Part shown: piece by piece, positions 52,675 to 63,795 of the stretch
Layout of the letters: each line of letters starts with the position of its first letter
Position numbering within the stretch: position 1 is the stretch's first letter
Source of the DNA: DATFQE01 sp963733845
GTDB taxonomy: Bacteria > Actinomycetota > Thermoleophilia > Gaiellales > Gaiellaceae
Length of the DNA: 64,000 bases
NCBI GenBank assembly: GCA_963733845.1
Contig: CAVTEM010000002.1
Location: 124,001 to 188,000, forward strand
Direction: 5' to 3'
Made by a program: the position numbers and the translations under genes
The notes under the pieces: generated by a model
Database searches by the model: none
What the model saw: the letters and a program-made list of their open reading frames with translations, nothing else
Told to the model about the DNA's origin: nothing

Positions 52675-53792
52675 CGGAAGGCGCTCTTCAGCTTCTCGAA
52701 GAAGCCTTCGTCGGCGCGGTAGGTGTCCTCGCCGGCCGCGCGCTCGAACTCCTCGAGCAGGCGGCGCTGCTCGTCGCTCAGCTTTCGCGGCACCTGGACG
52801 TTGACGAGGAGCCGGTGATCCCCACAGCCGAACCCCTGCAGCACCGGCATCCCGCGTCCGCGTAGGACGCGGATCTCGCCGGCCTGCGTCCCGGCCGGGA
52901 AGTCGAGTTCCTCGTCGCCGGCCAGCGTGGGCACCTGCACGCGGGCGCCGAGCGCCGCCTGCGTCATCGTCAGGTCGACGGTCGAGAACAGATCGTCGCC
53001 CTCCCGGACGAAGCGCGGATCGGGCAGGACCCGGACCTGGACGTAGAGGTCGCCTGACCGCCCGCCGGGCACGCCGGCATGACCCTCGCCGGTGAGCCTG
53101 ATCCGCTGTCCGTCGTGGATTCCCGGCGGGACCTCGACCGTCAGCTCGCGCTCCTGGACGCGCCGACCGGTGCCGTCGCAGACCCGGCAGGGATGTGCGA
53201 TCACCACCCCGGCCCCGGAGCAGCTCGGGCACGCCCGAACGCGACGGAACTCGCCGAATGCGTTCCGCGAGACCTGTGCCACCTGGCCGGCGCCACCGCA
53301 CGTCTCGCAGGTTTGCGCTTGCTTGCCCGGCTCGACCCCGCTGCCCGCGCAGACATCACACGCCAGCGCGACCGGGAAGGGCACCGAGCGGGTGGCGCCG
53401 TTCGCGGCTTCGACGAGCTCGACCTCGATCTGAGCGGCGACGTCCGCGCCGCGGCGCTGACGCGGGCGCCCGCGCCCGCCGCTGAAGAGGTCGTCGCCGA
53501 AGAAGGCGGAGAAGATGTCGGTCAGGTCGCCGAGGTCGAAGTGCGTCGGCTGATAGCCGCCGCCGCGGAGCCCCGCATGGCCGTAGCGGTCGTAGAGCTG
53601 GCGCGCCTCGGGCTTCGAGAGCACCTCGTACGCCTCGACCACCTCACGGAAGCGCTCCTCGGCATCGGGCGCCGACGAGACGTCGGGATGCAGGGTGCGG
53701 GCGAGTCCTCGAAACGCCTTCTTGATCGCCGCGTCGTCGGCGTCGCGCGGGACGCCGAGAACCTCGTAGTAGTCGCGCTCGGTCGTCGCCAC
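52671..53792 (-). CDS. dnaJ: molecular chaperone DnaJ
   Basis: 373 residues from GTG 53792. The J-domain has RDYYEVLGVPRDADDAAIKK and the HPD in RTLHPDVSSAPDAEERFREV. A Gly-rich linker with FFGDDLFSGGRGRPRQRRGA follows. Four zinc-finger repeats are complete (CDVCAGSG, CETCGGAG, CPSCSGAG, CRVCDGTG), and the substrate-binding end has RVLPDPRFVREGDDLFSTVD and LLVNVQVPRKLSDEQRRLLE. It is a class A (DnaJ1-type) co-chaperone of DnaK. It follows hrcA by 42 bases, the standard heat-shock arrangement. Confidence 0.96.
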   Translation of the reverse strand: MATTERDYYEVLGVPRDADDAAIKKAFRGLARTLHPDVSSAPDAEERFREVVEAYEVLSKPEARQLYDRYGHAGLRGGGYQPTHFDLGDLTDIFSAFFGDDLFSGGRGRPRQRRGADVAAQIEVELVEAANGATRSVPFPVALACDVCAGSGVEPGKQAQTCETCGGAGQVAQVSRNAFGEFRRVRACPSCSGAGVVIAHPCRVCDGTGRRVQERELTVEVPPGIHDGQRIRLTGEGHAGVPGGRSGDLYVQVRVLPDPRFVREGDDLFSTVDLTMTQAALGARVQVPTLAGDEELDFPAGTQAGEIRVLRGRGMPVLQGFGCGDHRLLVNVQVPRKLSDEQRRLLEEFERAAGEDTYRADEGFFEKLKSAFR

Positions 53793-53834
53793 CCGTCCAA
53801 GGTTAGCGAGGGGTTCCGGCGACGCCCGACCGGC

Positions 53835-54869
53835 TCAGTGCTCGTCGTAGAGCTCTGCGACGAAACGCGAGAGCTCCGAGGCGGCCGCCCGCACAGAGCG
53901 AATCGCGTTCCCGTAGTCCATGCGCAGCGGGCCGATCAGGCTCACGGCTCCGAGCGGCCTGTTGGCGACGCCGTAGCTGGCGCCCACCAGGGAGACCTCG
54001 CGCAGCGCCGGGTGGTCGAGCTCGTGACCGACGCGAACGAACGGCCGCCCGGGGTGGAGCGCCACGCGCAGGACTTCGAGCAGAGCCGCACGCTGCTCGA
54101 GCACCTCGAGCAGCTCCCGGTAGCCCTCGAGTTCGTCGCGCTGCGCGTCGACGAGCAGGCTCGCCGCTCCGCCGACGTACAGGCGCTGCGCCTGTTGGTC
54201 GTAGTCGCTGAACGCCGGCCGGAGTGCCTCCAGGAAGGCCCGCTCGCGCACGGAGAGGTCCGGATTGTCGAACCGGCCCCGCAGCCGGTGGCTGCCGAGC
54301 CCCAGCCCCGTGAGCTGCTCGTTCAGGTATTGCGCAGCCCACTTGGCCAGACCGGGGTCGACCGGCTCGTCGAACACCGCCACCCGCTTGGTCACGCCGC
54401 CCGTGGACGTGATCACGACTGCCATCACCACCTGCGGCTGCAGCAGGAGCACCTCGACGTGCCGGACCGTTGCGGACGCGAGCTGCGGCGCCGACACCAG
54501 GGCGAGCAGGCTCGTGAGCTGCGAGAGCATCTCGGTCGTCGCCTGGAGCGCGGCTTCGACCTCCCCGCGCCGGGCGTCGCCGAGTTCGAGCGGGAACTCC
54601 GGCGGGCGCGGCTCGAGGCGATCGAGGAGGCCGTCGACGTAGAGGCGATAGCCGCGGTCCGTCGGGACCCGGCCGGCCGACGTGTGCGGATGGGTCAGCA
54701 GCCCTCGCTGCTCGAGCTCGGCCAGCTCTCCGCGGACGGTCGACGGCGACACAGTCAGGCCGCCGCGGACGACCAGCGTCTTCGACCCGACCGGCAGGCC
54801 GGTGGCCACGTACTCCTCGACGACCCGCTGGAGGATCGCCCGTTGACGTTCGGAGAGCGTCGACGTCAC
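53835..54869 (-). CDS. hrcA: heat-inducible transcription repressor HrcA
   Basis: 344 residues from GTG 54869. A winged-helix N-terminus (LSERQRAILQRVVEEYVATG, VGSKTLVVRGGLTVSPSTVR, GLLTHPHTSAGRVPTDRGYR) binds the CIRCE operator. The GAF-like core and dimer region has LLLQPQVVMAVVITSTGGVT, VGGAASLLVDAQRDELEGYR and GPLRMDYGNAIRSVRAAASE. It represses groE/dnaK-type genes. I see no CIRCE inverted repeat in front of hrcA or dnaJ here. A TAGAAT -10 lies 7 bases before the GTG. Confidence 0.95.
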   Translation of the reverse strand: MTSTLSERQRAILQRVVEEYVATGLPVGSKTLVVRGGLTVSPSTVRGELAELEQRGLLTHPHTSAGRVPTDRGYRLYVDGLLDRLEPRPPEFPLELGDARRGEVEAALQATTEMLSQLTSLLALVSAPQLASATVRHVEVLLLQPQVVMAVVITSTGGVTKRVAVFDEPVDPGLAKWAAQYLNEQLTGLGLGSHRLRGRFDNPDLSVRERAFLEALRPAFSDYDQQAQRLYVGGAASLLVDAQRDELEGYRELLEVLEQRAALLEVLRVALHPGRPFVRVGHELDHPALREVSLVGASYGVANRPLGAVSLIGPLRMDYGNAIRSVRAAASELSRFVAELYDEH

Positions 54870-54876
54870 GAGCCGA

Positions 54877-54882
54877 ATTCTA
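54877..54882 (-). promoter_or_regulatory. -10 element of hrcA (leaderless type)
   Basis: TAGAAT on the minus strand, 7 bases before GTG 54869, in a short AT-rich patch (CAAAAACATAGAATTC) that stands out from the GC-rich surroundings. It would allow hrcA-dnaJ to be transcribed separately from hemW. Confidence 0.55.
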
Positions 54883-54897
54883 TGTTTTTGCAGGTCT

Positions 54898-56018
54898 TTA
54901 CGCGATCAACTCAGCTGCGACGGCGTCTCCGACGAAGCGCCCGCGTGGAGTCAGAGCAAGCGTGGCTGCCGCGTCGACGCCGCTCCGCTCCACGAGCGCG
55001 AGTGCCTCCAGCCGGTCGACCGCCCGCGCATCGAGAGTCCCCTCGACCGCACTCAGCGGTAGCGGCTGGTCGAGCCGAAGGCCGAGCATCGCACGCTCGC
55101 GCGCTTTCACCTCCGGCGTCAACGGCTCGAGCTCGCGGCGGGGCCGACGACCCTCGGCAAGCGCCTCGACGTAGGCCCGCAGGCTGGGTGCGTTCCGCCA
55201 TCGGCGCTCTCCCACCGTCGAGACCGCGCCGATTCCGAGCCCGACGTAGTCCCGCCCCCGCCAGTAGGCGAGGTTGTGCTGCGAGCGGAGATCGCGACCC
55301 TCCGCGCGCTCCGGCGCGAGGCAGAAGTTCGCCGTCTCGTACCAGCGGTAGCCGACGGTCGTCAGGACGTCGACCACCCGTTCGAAGTAGCCCTCCATCG
55401 CCTCGGCCTGCCGAGCGAGCTCGGCGCCGTGCGCGTGCGTGAAGCGAGTTCCCGGCTTCGCTTCGAGCTCGTAGGCGGACACGTGCTCGGGCCCGAGGTC
55501 GAGCGCAGCCTCGAGATCGCGTTCCAGGTCGGCGGCGCTCTGGCCGGGGATCCCGTAGATGAGATCGAGCGAGATGTTGTCAAACTCGGCATCGCGGAGA
55601 TGGTAGAAAGCACGTCGGACGACGTCCGCCGTCGCGCGCCTCTCGAGCACCGCGAGGAGACGCGGCTGGAACGACTGGACGCCGAGGGAGATGCGCGTGA
55701 CTCCGTCCGCGCGCAGGCGGGCGGCGAGTTCCGGCGAGATCGTCTCCGGGTTGGCCTCGACCGTGAGCTCTCTCGCGGGCGGCAGCGCACGCAGTAGCCG
55801 ACGGAGAGCGTCGGGCTCGAGGAACGTCGGGGTGCCGCCGCCGAGGAACACCGTGTCCAACGCCTCTGCGAGCAGCCGACGTTCGAGCTCGAGTTCGCCG
55901 AGCACGGCGTCGACGTACGCCGTGTGCCCGTCGCCGCGACCGACGACGGTGACGAAGTCGCAGTAGCCGCACCGGTAAGCGCAGAACGGCAGGTGCACGT
56001 ACAGGTGGCGGGCCCCGC

Positions 56019-56022
<4 letters not shown>
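54898..56022 (-). CDS. hemW: heme chaperone HemW (radical SAM, coproporphyrinogen oxidase-like)
   Basis: 374 residues from ATG 56022, sharing ATGA with the lepA stop. The radical-SAM motif is in LYVHLPFCAYRCGYCDFVTV (C-x3-C-x2-C, about 11-19). TVFLGGGTPTFLEPDALRRL, ELTVEANPETISPELAARLR, RISLGVQSFQPRLLAVLERR and NISLDLIYGIPGQSAADLER are the family blocks. The extra cysteine of HemN-type oxidases is absent, consistent with HemW, which transfers heme. Normal length. Confidence 0.93.
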
Positions 56023-57806
<1,784 letters not shown>

Positions 57807-57813
57807 GCTGCTG

Positions 57814-59382
57814 CTAGTCGCGGCGGAAGCGAGTTCGCAACGATAGCAACGCATCCAGCTCACGAACTCCCAGCAAACGGCAGGAAATCAGGTAGGCGAT
57901 CCCCCCTGCGGCGAGGCCTGCTCCCAGCGACACGGCCTGCGCGAGCGTCGACCTGCCGAGCGCCTCGTCCAATGCCCACCAGACCCCGTACGAGACGGCT
58001 CCGAGCACTGCCGACGCGAGGGTGACGAGCAGGAACGTCCGCAGCGTCGGGCGGAGCGACAGGCCGCCGATGCGGCCGCGCAGCAACACGATCAGCAGCG
58101 CAGCACCCACGATGTTCGAGAGCGAGATCGCGAGCGGGATCCCCCACGTCCCGACGCGGTAGAGCACCGCGTAGAGCGCGACGTTGACGACCAGGCTCCC
58201 CAGCGCTGCGAGGGTGGGCGTCCAGGGCGCCTGGAGGCTGAAGAAACCGCGGTTCAGCATCAGCATCATCCCGTTGAAGACGAGGCCGAGCGAGAACGCG
58301 GCGAGGGCGCCAGCGACCACGGGCGTCTGATCGGGGCCGAACTCGCCGCGCTGGTAGAGGAGGCGGACGATCGGCTCCGCCAGCACCGCGGACGCGACGC
58401 CGGCCGGCACGAGCAGGAACGTGATCTGGCGGAGGCCGAGCGAGATCGTGCCGCGGAAGCCGTCGATGTCCGCGCGCGCGGCCAGGCGCGAGAGGGTCGG
58501 GAACAGCACGGTCGCGACCGCCACCGAGAACATGCCCTGCGGGAGCATGTACACGCGGAATGCCTTGTCGATCGCGTTCGGCGCGATGGTCGGATCGACG
58601 AGCGTGGCCGCGAAGATCGTCCCGATCACCGCGCTGACATTGATCAGGCCGAGCCCCAGCGTCACGGGCGCCATGTGCACGAGGATGCGGCGGACTGCCG
58701 GATCGCGGACGTCGAGCGCCAGGCGCAGTCGCCCGTCGAGACCGTAGAGCCAGGGCAGCGGCAGGAGCAGCTGGATCAGCGTCGCGACGACGATCGAGCC
58801 CGCGTAGACGTACAGCTGCCCGTCGGCGGTGTCCGCGCGCGGGACGCCGATCACGAGCCCGGCGATGATCGCGAGGTTCCAGAACACCGGCGTCAAAGCG
58901 GGGATGCTGAACTGCTCGTAGCTGTTGAGGATCCCGACGATGACGCCGAAGAGGCCCAACAGGACGACGATCGGGAACAGGATCTGCGAGAGCGTCACTG
59001 CGAGGTCCTGGTACGCGTCGGTCATCTGCGGCACGATCACCGGAGCCAGCAGGATGAAGACGGCGGTGACCCCGCTCAGGGCGAGCAGCATCAGCCAGAA
59101 GAGCGTCGAGGCCACGCGCCAGGCGCGCGCGCGCTCGCCCTTCTCGAGCAGTTCGCTGAAGACCGGGACGAAGGCGCCGGTGAACGCGGCGTCTGCGACC
59201 AGCGCGCGGATCAGGTTCGGGATCTGGAACGCGACCGTGAACGCGTTGATCGGGCCGCGCGCGCCGAAGTAGTTCGCGACCACGATCTCGCGGACGAGCC
59301 CGAGCACGCGCGAGAGGCCGGTTGCGAGCGAGAAGATCGCGGTCGACCAGGCGAGCCTGCGGCGCCGGTCCCGCTCCTCCAC
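57814..59382 (-). CDS. murJ: lipid II flippase MurJ/MviN
   Basis: 522 residues from GTG 59382. A longer frame exists, but a TATACT -10 lies inside it, 6 bases before this GTG, so this start is preferred. About 14 membrane segments are visible. Family blocks include TGLSRVLGLVREIVVANYFG, NLIRALVADAAFTGAFVPVF, NAIDKAFRVYMLPQGMFSVA, VATVLFPTLSRLAARADIDG and LLYQRGEFGPDQTPVVAGAL. It flips lipid II across the membrane for peptidoglycan synthesis. lepA follows 7 bases downstream. Confidence 0.94.
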   Translation of the reverse strand: MEERDRRRRLAWSTAIFSLATGLSRVLGLVREIVVANYFGARGPINAFTVAFQIPNLIRALVADAAFTGAFVPVFSELLEKGERARAWRVASTLFWLMLLALSGVTAVFILLAPVIVPQMTDAYQDLAVTLSQILFPIVVLLGLFGVIVGILNSYEQFSIPALTPVFWNLAIIAGLVIGVPRADTADGQLYVYAGSIVVATLIQLLLPLPWLYGLDGRLRLALDVRDPAVRRILVHMAPVTLGLGLINVSAVIGTIFAATLVDPTIAPNAIDKAFRVYMLPQGMFSVAVATVLFPTLSRLAARADIDGFRGTISLGLRQITFLLVPAGVASAVLAEPIVRLLYQRGEFGPDQTPVVAGALAAFSLGLVFNGMMLMLNRGFFSLQAPWTPTLAALGSLVVNVALYAVLYRVGTWGIPLAISLSNIVGAALLIVLLRGRIGGLSLRPTLRTFLLVTLASAVLGAVSYGVWWALDEALGRSTLAQAVSLGAGLAAGGIAYLISCRLLGVRELDALLSLRTRFRRD

Positions 59383-59388
59383 GCGGCG

Positions 59389-59394
59389 AGTATA
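59389..59394 (-). promoter_or_regulatory. -10 element of murJ (leaderless type)
   Basis: TATACT, a near-consensus -10, 6 bases before GTG 59382 on the minus strand. Transcription starting at the usual distance would begin at the start codon. Confidence 0.6.
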
Positions 59395-59557
59395 GGAACC
59401 CCGTCGAACGGGCACGGCCCGACGGGACATTCCGCTGGGGCCGGCCGCTGACCACCCACCACTGTCGATCCTACTGCGGAAATCCGCGCATGTTCGGGCC
59501 GGATCTGTGCCGGTTTTGCGCGGCGAAACGGCTCAAATGCTCTGCTACCATCCCGCA

Positions 59558-59572
59558 GCCCGCTCAGCGGGC
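59558..59572 (+). promoter_or_regulatory. hairpin in the rpsT leader
   Basis: GCCCGC-TCA-GCGGGC is followed by GTTTTCGCGT and then the rpsT ATG. A TACCAT -10-like hexamer 59546-59551 would start the transcript just before the stem. The stem plus U-run resembles a small attenuator, and no Shine-Dalgarno sequence is visible, so it may be a translational or transcriptional control element for S20. Confidence 0.45.
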
Positions 59573-59582
59573 GTTTTCGCGT

Positions 59583-59846
59583 ATGCCCAACATCAAGCAG
59601 CAGAAGAAGCGCGTCCGCACCGCCGCTCAGGAGCGGCTCGAGAACCTGCGCTTCCGCTCGACCGTCAAGACCCTCACCAAACGCCTCGAGAGCGCCGTCG
59701 AGGACGGCGACAAGGAGCGGGTCTCGGCCGAGCATCTGGAGCTGCAGCGCTGGATCGACAAGGCCGTCGCCCACGGCGCGCTCCACCGCAACGCAGGTTC
59801 TCGCAAGAAGGCGCAGGCCGCCCGCCTCGCCGGTCCCGCCTCCTAG
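59583..59846 (+). CDS. rpsT: 30S ribosomal protein S20
   Basis: 87 residues: MPNIKQQKKRVRTAAQERLE, RSTVKTLTKRLESAVEDGDK, LQRWIDKAVAHGALHRNAGS and RKKAQAARLAG are the S20 pattern, all helical and basic. It binds 16S rRNA early in 30S assembly. The gene is convergent with holA with only 3 bases between stops, a common arrangement. Its leader has a hairpin and no obvious ribosome-binding site. Confidence 0.97.
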   Translation: MPNIKQQKKRVRTAAQERLENLRFRSTVKTLTKRLESAVEDGDKERVSAEHLELQRWIDKAVAHGALHRNAGSRKKAQAARLAGPAS

Positions 59847-59849
59847 CTC

Positions 59850-60825
59850 TCAGGCCGTCGTTGCCGGCTGCCGTGCCCGCGTCACGTCCGTGATCGCGAG
59901 CTCGAGCTCGAGCTCCGACGCCAGCCGGCTCGCGCCCTTGATCGCCGCATCGAGCTCAGCCAGGCGGACGATCGCCGAGTCGAGCTCCTCGCGCGAGTAG
60001 TTCTCCGAGTGCGACAGCGCCTTACGGGCCGGATACTCGCTCCTCAGGCCGAGGCGCTTCGCGACCTCTCGCGCGCCGACGCCCTCCTCGGCCAGGACCT
60101 GGGCGGTGCGCACCCGTCCCACATGCGAGGCCAGCGCGACCGCGATGGAGAATGGCTCGCGCTGTTCCAGTGACGCCTCGCACGCTGCCAGCGCCGCGGG
60201 CAGGTCGCGCGCGCCCCACGCGTCGGTGACGGCCCACGCCTCGACCTCGCGGGCCGGCACGGCGAGGGCCTCGATCTCTCCGACGCCGACCGGTCGCGTC
60301 GCCCGCCCAGGTGGCGATCTTCTCGATCTCGCTCGCCAGCACGAGCACGTCGTCCCCGACGATCTCCACGAGAACCCTCGCTGCGTCGGCGTCGACCTCG
60401 ACGCCGAGCCGCTTGAACTCGCCCGCCACCCAGGCGGAAGGGCTCCGCGGGCGGGGCACCTCGTAGGACAGCACCTGCCCGCGCCGCCCGGCGAGAGTCG
60501 CGAGCAACCCGCTCTTCGGTGCCTCGCGCGCCCAGAGCGCCAGTACCGCGCCGGGCGACGCGTCGGCCAGGTACGACTCCACGGCCTCGACGTCCGGCGC
60601 GCGCCACGTCTCCACGCCCTCGACGACCACGAGGCGACCGCCTCCGCTGAACAGGCCGAGCGCGTTGCACGCGGCCACCGCTTCCTCACCGGTCGCCGGC
60701 GGTGCCGCCAGCATCTCGACGGACTCGTCGGGGAAACGGTCACGTAACCGGCGGAGCGCCCTGAGGATCTTCGGCCGGTCGGTGCCGGTGAGAAAGTAGA
60801 CCGGCTTGAGCTCGTCGGCGGCCAC
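59850..60825 (-). CDS. holA: DNA polymerase III delta subunit, one frame break
   Basis: About 325 residues from GTG 60825. LKPVYFLTGTDRPKILRALR, ACNALGLFSGGGRLVVVEGV, AVLALWAREAPKSGLLATLA and DDVLVLASEIEKIATWAGDA belong to the N-terminal AAA-like part of delta. After a one-base break near 60305 the other frame continues AWAVTDAWGARDLPAALAAC, SHVGRVRTAQVLAEEGVGAR and YSREELDSAIVRLAELDAAI. It opens the beta clamp within the clamp loader. It follows comEC by 15 bases in the comEA-comEC-holA order typical of Gram-positives. Confidence 0.92.
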
Positions 60826-60840
60826 TGCGGCGGAGGATAG

Positions 60841-63122
60841 TCACCGCTCGCTCCGCACCTCGATCCGGCGCCCATCGGACTCGACAGTGATCGCACCCTC
60901 GAGGTCGGTGCGGTGGACTGCGCCCGGAAGCGCTTCGTCGAGCACTGCGAGCGTCGAGGGTGCCGGATGCCCGTAGTCGTTGCCTGCTCCGACCGAGATC
61001 AGGGCGATCCGTGGCCGGACCGCGCGCAGGAGGTCGTCCAGGCCCTCGTCGGCCGAGCCGTGGTGGGCAACCTTGAGGATCTCCGCCTGCGGTGGCCGCA
61101 ACGGCAGGGTCACGTTCGACTCGGCGTCTGCGGTGAGGAGAGCGTCCAGCTGACCGTAGCGGGCGTGGATGACCGTCGCCCAGTTGTTCGGATCGTCGCC
61201 CTTCGGGACAGGCTGGCGCGGCCAGAGCACCCGTAAGCGTCAAGGCGCCGAGCCGGAACGCCTCTCCGGCGCGGGCACTCACTACACGAATCCGTTTGCG
61301 CCGGACGACGGAGAGCGCCGCCTCCTCGTCCGCGCTCGCCGCGGGGATGCGCGGGTCGAGCACGAGGTCGACGGGGATCCTGCCCAGCACCCTCGCCGCA
61401 CCTCCGATGTGGTCGCGCTGCGGATGCGTCAGGACGAGCGCCGCCAGCCGTCTCACGCCCAGGCGGGCGAGCTGGCCGGCGACGTCGGCCTCGGGTGGGC
61501 CCTGATCCACGAGCACGCTCCCCTCCGGTACCTGCAGCAGGATCGAGTCGCCCTGGCCGACGTCGAGCGCGGTGATCCTCAGGCCTGCCGGCGGCGGAAG
61601 CGGCGAGCCCCGCGGCCACGCCTGCCAGGCGGCGCCGAAGGTGAGAGCGCTCAGCAGGCCGAGCGCCACGGCACGCGGTGCCCAGGGTCGCCTCAGCCGG
61701 GGCAGCACGAGCAGGCCGAGGCAGAGCAAGCCGATCAGAGCGAGAGCCGACAGCGACGTCGACCTCGGCACCGGGCAGGCTGCCGACGAGGCGCGCGCAG
61801 GCGGCCACGTACGCGGCCAGCCAGCCGTTGAGCCACGCGAGAGCGGCCGCGAGTTGAGGGAACGCGGGAGACACAGCCGTGCACGCGAGCGCGATCCCGA
61901 GCAGCGGCGCCACGGCGGGCCACGCGAGCGCGTTCGCGAGCACCGAGTAGAGCGGAATCGACCCGAACTGCAGCCAGAGAATCGGCGCCGTCACCAGACC
62001 ACAGGCGGCCGACACCGCGAGCACGTCCGCAAGCCGGACCGGCACCGGATAGCCCTCGAGCCGGCGCTGGAGGGCTGGGACGGCGACGAAGATCGCAGCG
62101 ACGGCCGAGAACGAGAGCTGGAAGCCCGGCTCGAGGACGCTATACGGGTTCCACGCGAGCAGGACGCCCGCCCCGACCAGCAGGAAGTACCAGCGATCCC
62201 GTGGACGGGCGGCCAGCCAGGCGAGCGAGGCCAGCGCTCCGGCGACCCCGGCACGGACCACGGACGGCTGCCAGCCGACTGCGGCGACGTAGCCGGCAAT
62301 TGCGGTGAGCGCCCCGAGCTGGCCCAGCCAGCGTGGCAGACCGACCAGCCACGCGAGCCCGAGCATGCCGCCCGCAACCAGCACGACGTTCTGCCCGGAT
62401 ACCGCCAGGAGGTGGTAGAGGCCCGAGGCGCGGAAGCTGTCGCGGAGCTCCTCCGAGAGGCCCTCGTCCTCGCCGAGCACGACGCCCGCAAGCACCGCCC
62501 GCCGCTCTCCCCGCAAGCCTGGAGCGAGGGTGCGCGCCATGTACGCACGCAGCCGGTCGGCGAAGCCTGGGAGCCCGCCGCGGCGGCCGACCTCGCGCCA
62601 GCTACCGCCCTTCAGCACGACGTGGATGCCGCGGCGCCGGAGGTAGCCGGCTTCGTCGAACCCGTCCTCGGGCGGGCGTGGCCGCTCGATCTTGACAATC
62701 GTCTCCACGATCGCTCCCTGCGGCGGCGAGCGGCCACGCGGGAGCTCGAGCAGCACCGACTCGCGCAGCTGCGATCGGTCGAGCCGCCGAAGCTGCGCCG
62801 GGACGCGGATCTGGAAGCGGGAGCGCCGGGAGGGGCCCGTCACCACGGCCTGGACGCGGGCGGTCTCCCCCACTCGCGCGGAGAGCACACTGCGGTCGAG
62901 CGCCGTGAGACGGGCGCTGCCCCACCACAGACCGGCGAGGAGCAGGGCGAGCGCAAGGCAGGCGAAGCGGCCGGAACCGACGAGCGCGACGCTCGAACAG
63001 GCGGCGGCGACCGCGAGCGTCGCCACGAGTGGTCCGCCGGCACGCAGGACGTTCGCGAGCGCGAGCCCGAGGCACAGCGCGGCCGCGAGCACGTGTGGCG
63101 AGTACCGGACGAGAGCGCTCAC
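60841..63122 (-). CDS. comEC: competence protein ComEC/Rec2, two frame breaks
   Basis: About 760 residues from GTG 63122, overlapping comEA. The N-terminal part has membrane helices and a beta domain (FQIRVPAQLRRLDRSQLRES). The competence core includes FRASGLYHLLAVSGQNVVLV, GWQPSVVRAGVAGALASLAW, WNPYSVLEPGFQLSFSAVAA. After a break near 61765, the metallo-beta-lactamase-like domain starts ITALDVGQGDSILLQVPEGS and LVLTHPQRDHIGGAARVLGR. After a second break near 61235 it ends EILKVAHHGSADEGLDDLLR and IALISVGAGNDYGHPAPSTL. It forms the channel for DNA uptake. Confidence 0.92.
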
Positions 63123-63691
63123 GGGGCGGTCAGCTCCCGCAGCTGCTCCAGGCGGGCAGGGCCGATGCCCGGAACGGCGTCGAGCTCGTCCACCGAGGTG
63201 AACGCCCCATGCTCCTCGCGGAAGTCGAGGATCTTCTGCGCGGTCGTCGGCCCGACGCCGGGCAGGGCATCCAGCTGCTCGAGCGTCGCCGTGTTCAGGT
63301 GCACCGGGCCGGCGGGAGTCCCCGGCGCCGCCGACGCTCCCGGCGCCGCCCGCCTGGGCACGACGACCTGGGCGCCGTCCGCGATGGGAGCGGCGAGGTT
63401 GACGAGGGAGACGTCGGCCCGTCGCGTCGCGCCTCCCGCGCGGGCGACCGCATCAGCGATCCGGGAGCCCTCTCGCAGGCGGTAGAGGCCCGGACGGCGC
63501 ACGGCGCCGACCACGTGGACGACGAGGGCCGCCGGTGCAGCTGCGTCGACCGCCTCGAGCGGCCGCTCGACCGGCGCAGCGCTCGAGGACGTGCCTGCGC
63601 CCACCACGTAGCGGCCGCCGACTGCAAGCGCGGCGACGAGGAGAAGCGCGCCGGCGAGCGCGCGACGGCGTGAGAGCGGAGGCCAGCCCAT
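63119..63691 (-). CDS. comEA: ComEA-type helix-hairpin-helix DNA-binding protein
   Basis: 190 residues from ATG 63691. An N-terminal membrane anchor (ALAGALLLVAALAVGGRYVV) is followed by a SLBB-like domain (VVHVVGAVRRPGLYRLREGS, VNLAAPIADGAQVVVPRR) and a Pro/Ala-rich linker. Two C-terminal HhH motifs follow: HLNTATLEQLDALPGVGPTT and FTSVDELDAVPGIGPARLEQ. It binds double-stranded DNA at the surface and hands it to ComEC. It is divergent from the last sigma factor; the phased GTGMCG array lies between them. Confidence 0.93.
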   Translation of the reverse strand: MGWPPLSRRRALAGALLLVAALAVGGRYVVGAGTSSSAAPVERPLEAVDAAAPAALVVHVVGAVRRPGLYRLREGSRIADAVARAGGATRRADVSLVNLAAPIADGAQVVVPRRAAPGASAAPGTPAGPVHLNTATLEQLDALPGVGPTTAQKILDFREEHGAFTSVDELDAVPGIGPARLEQLRELTAP

Positions 63692-63726
63692 GTCGCCGAT
63701 CGTGGCGAGAGAAAGCGCACAGGTGG

Positions 63727-63764
63727 GTGACGCCTTCGTGCCGAATGTGTGCCGGCGTGTGACG
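63727..63764. promoter_or_regulatory. four helically phased GTGACG/GTGCCG half-sites
   Basis: On the plus strand: GTGACG at 63727, GTGCCG at 63738, GTGCCG at 63749 and GTGACG at 63759, giving steps of 11, 11 and 10 bases. The array ends about 30 bases before the sigma factor GTG and starts 36 bases from comEA. Direct repeats on one face of the helix are typical of a cooperative regulator. Confidence 0.6.
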
Positions 63765-63795
63765 GCGAAGTAGCGTTGCGACGTAGAGGAGGTGC

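Noticed and set aside
53793..54900. A CIRCE operator (TTAGCACTC-N9-GAGTGCTAA) near hrcA or dnaJ
   Set aside because: I searched by eye in front of both genes and found no such inverted repeat; HrcA targets are presumably elsewhere.
61572..63485. A long plus-strand open frame (637 codons) opposite comEC/comEA
   Set aside because: Antisense shadow of comEC and comEA; composition is Arg/Glu/Ala-rich with no domains.
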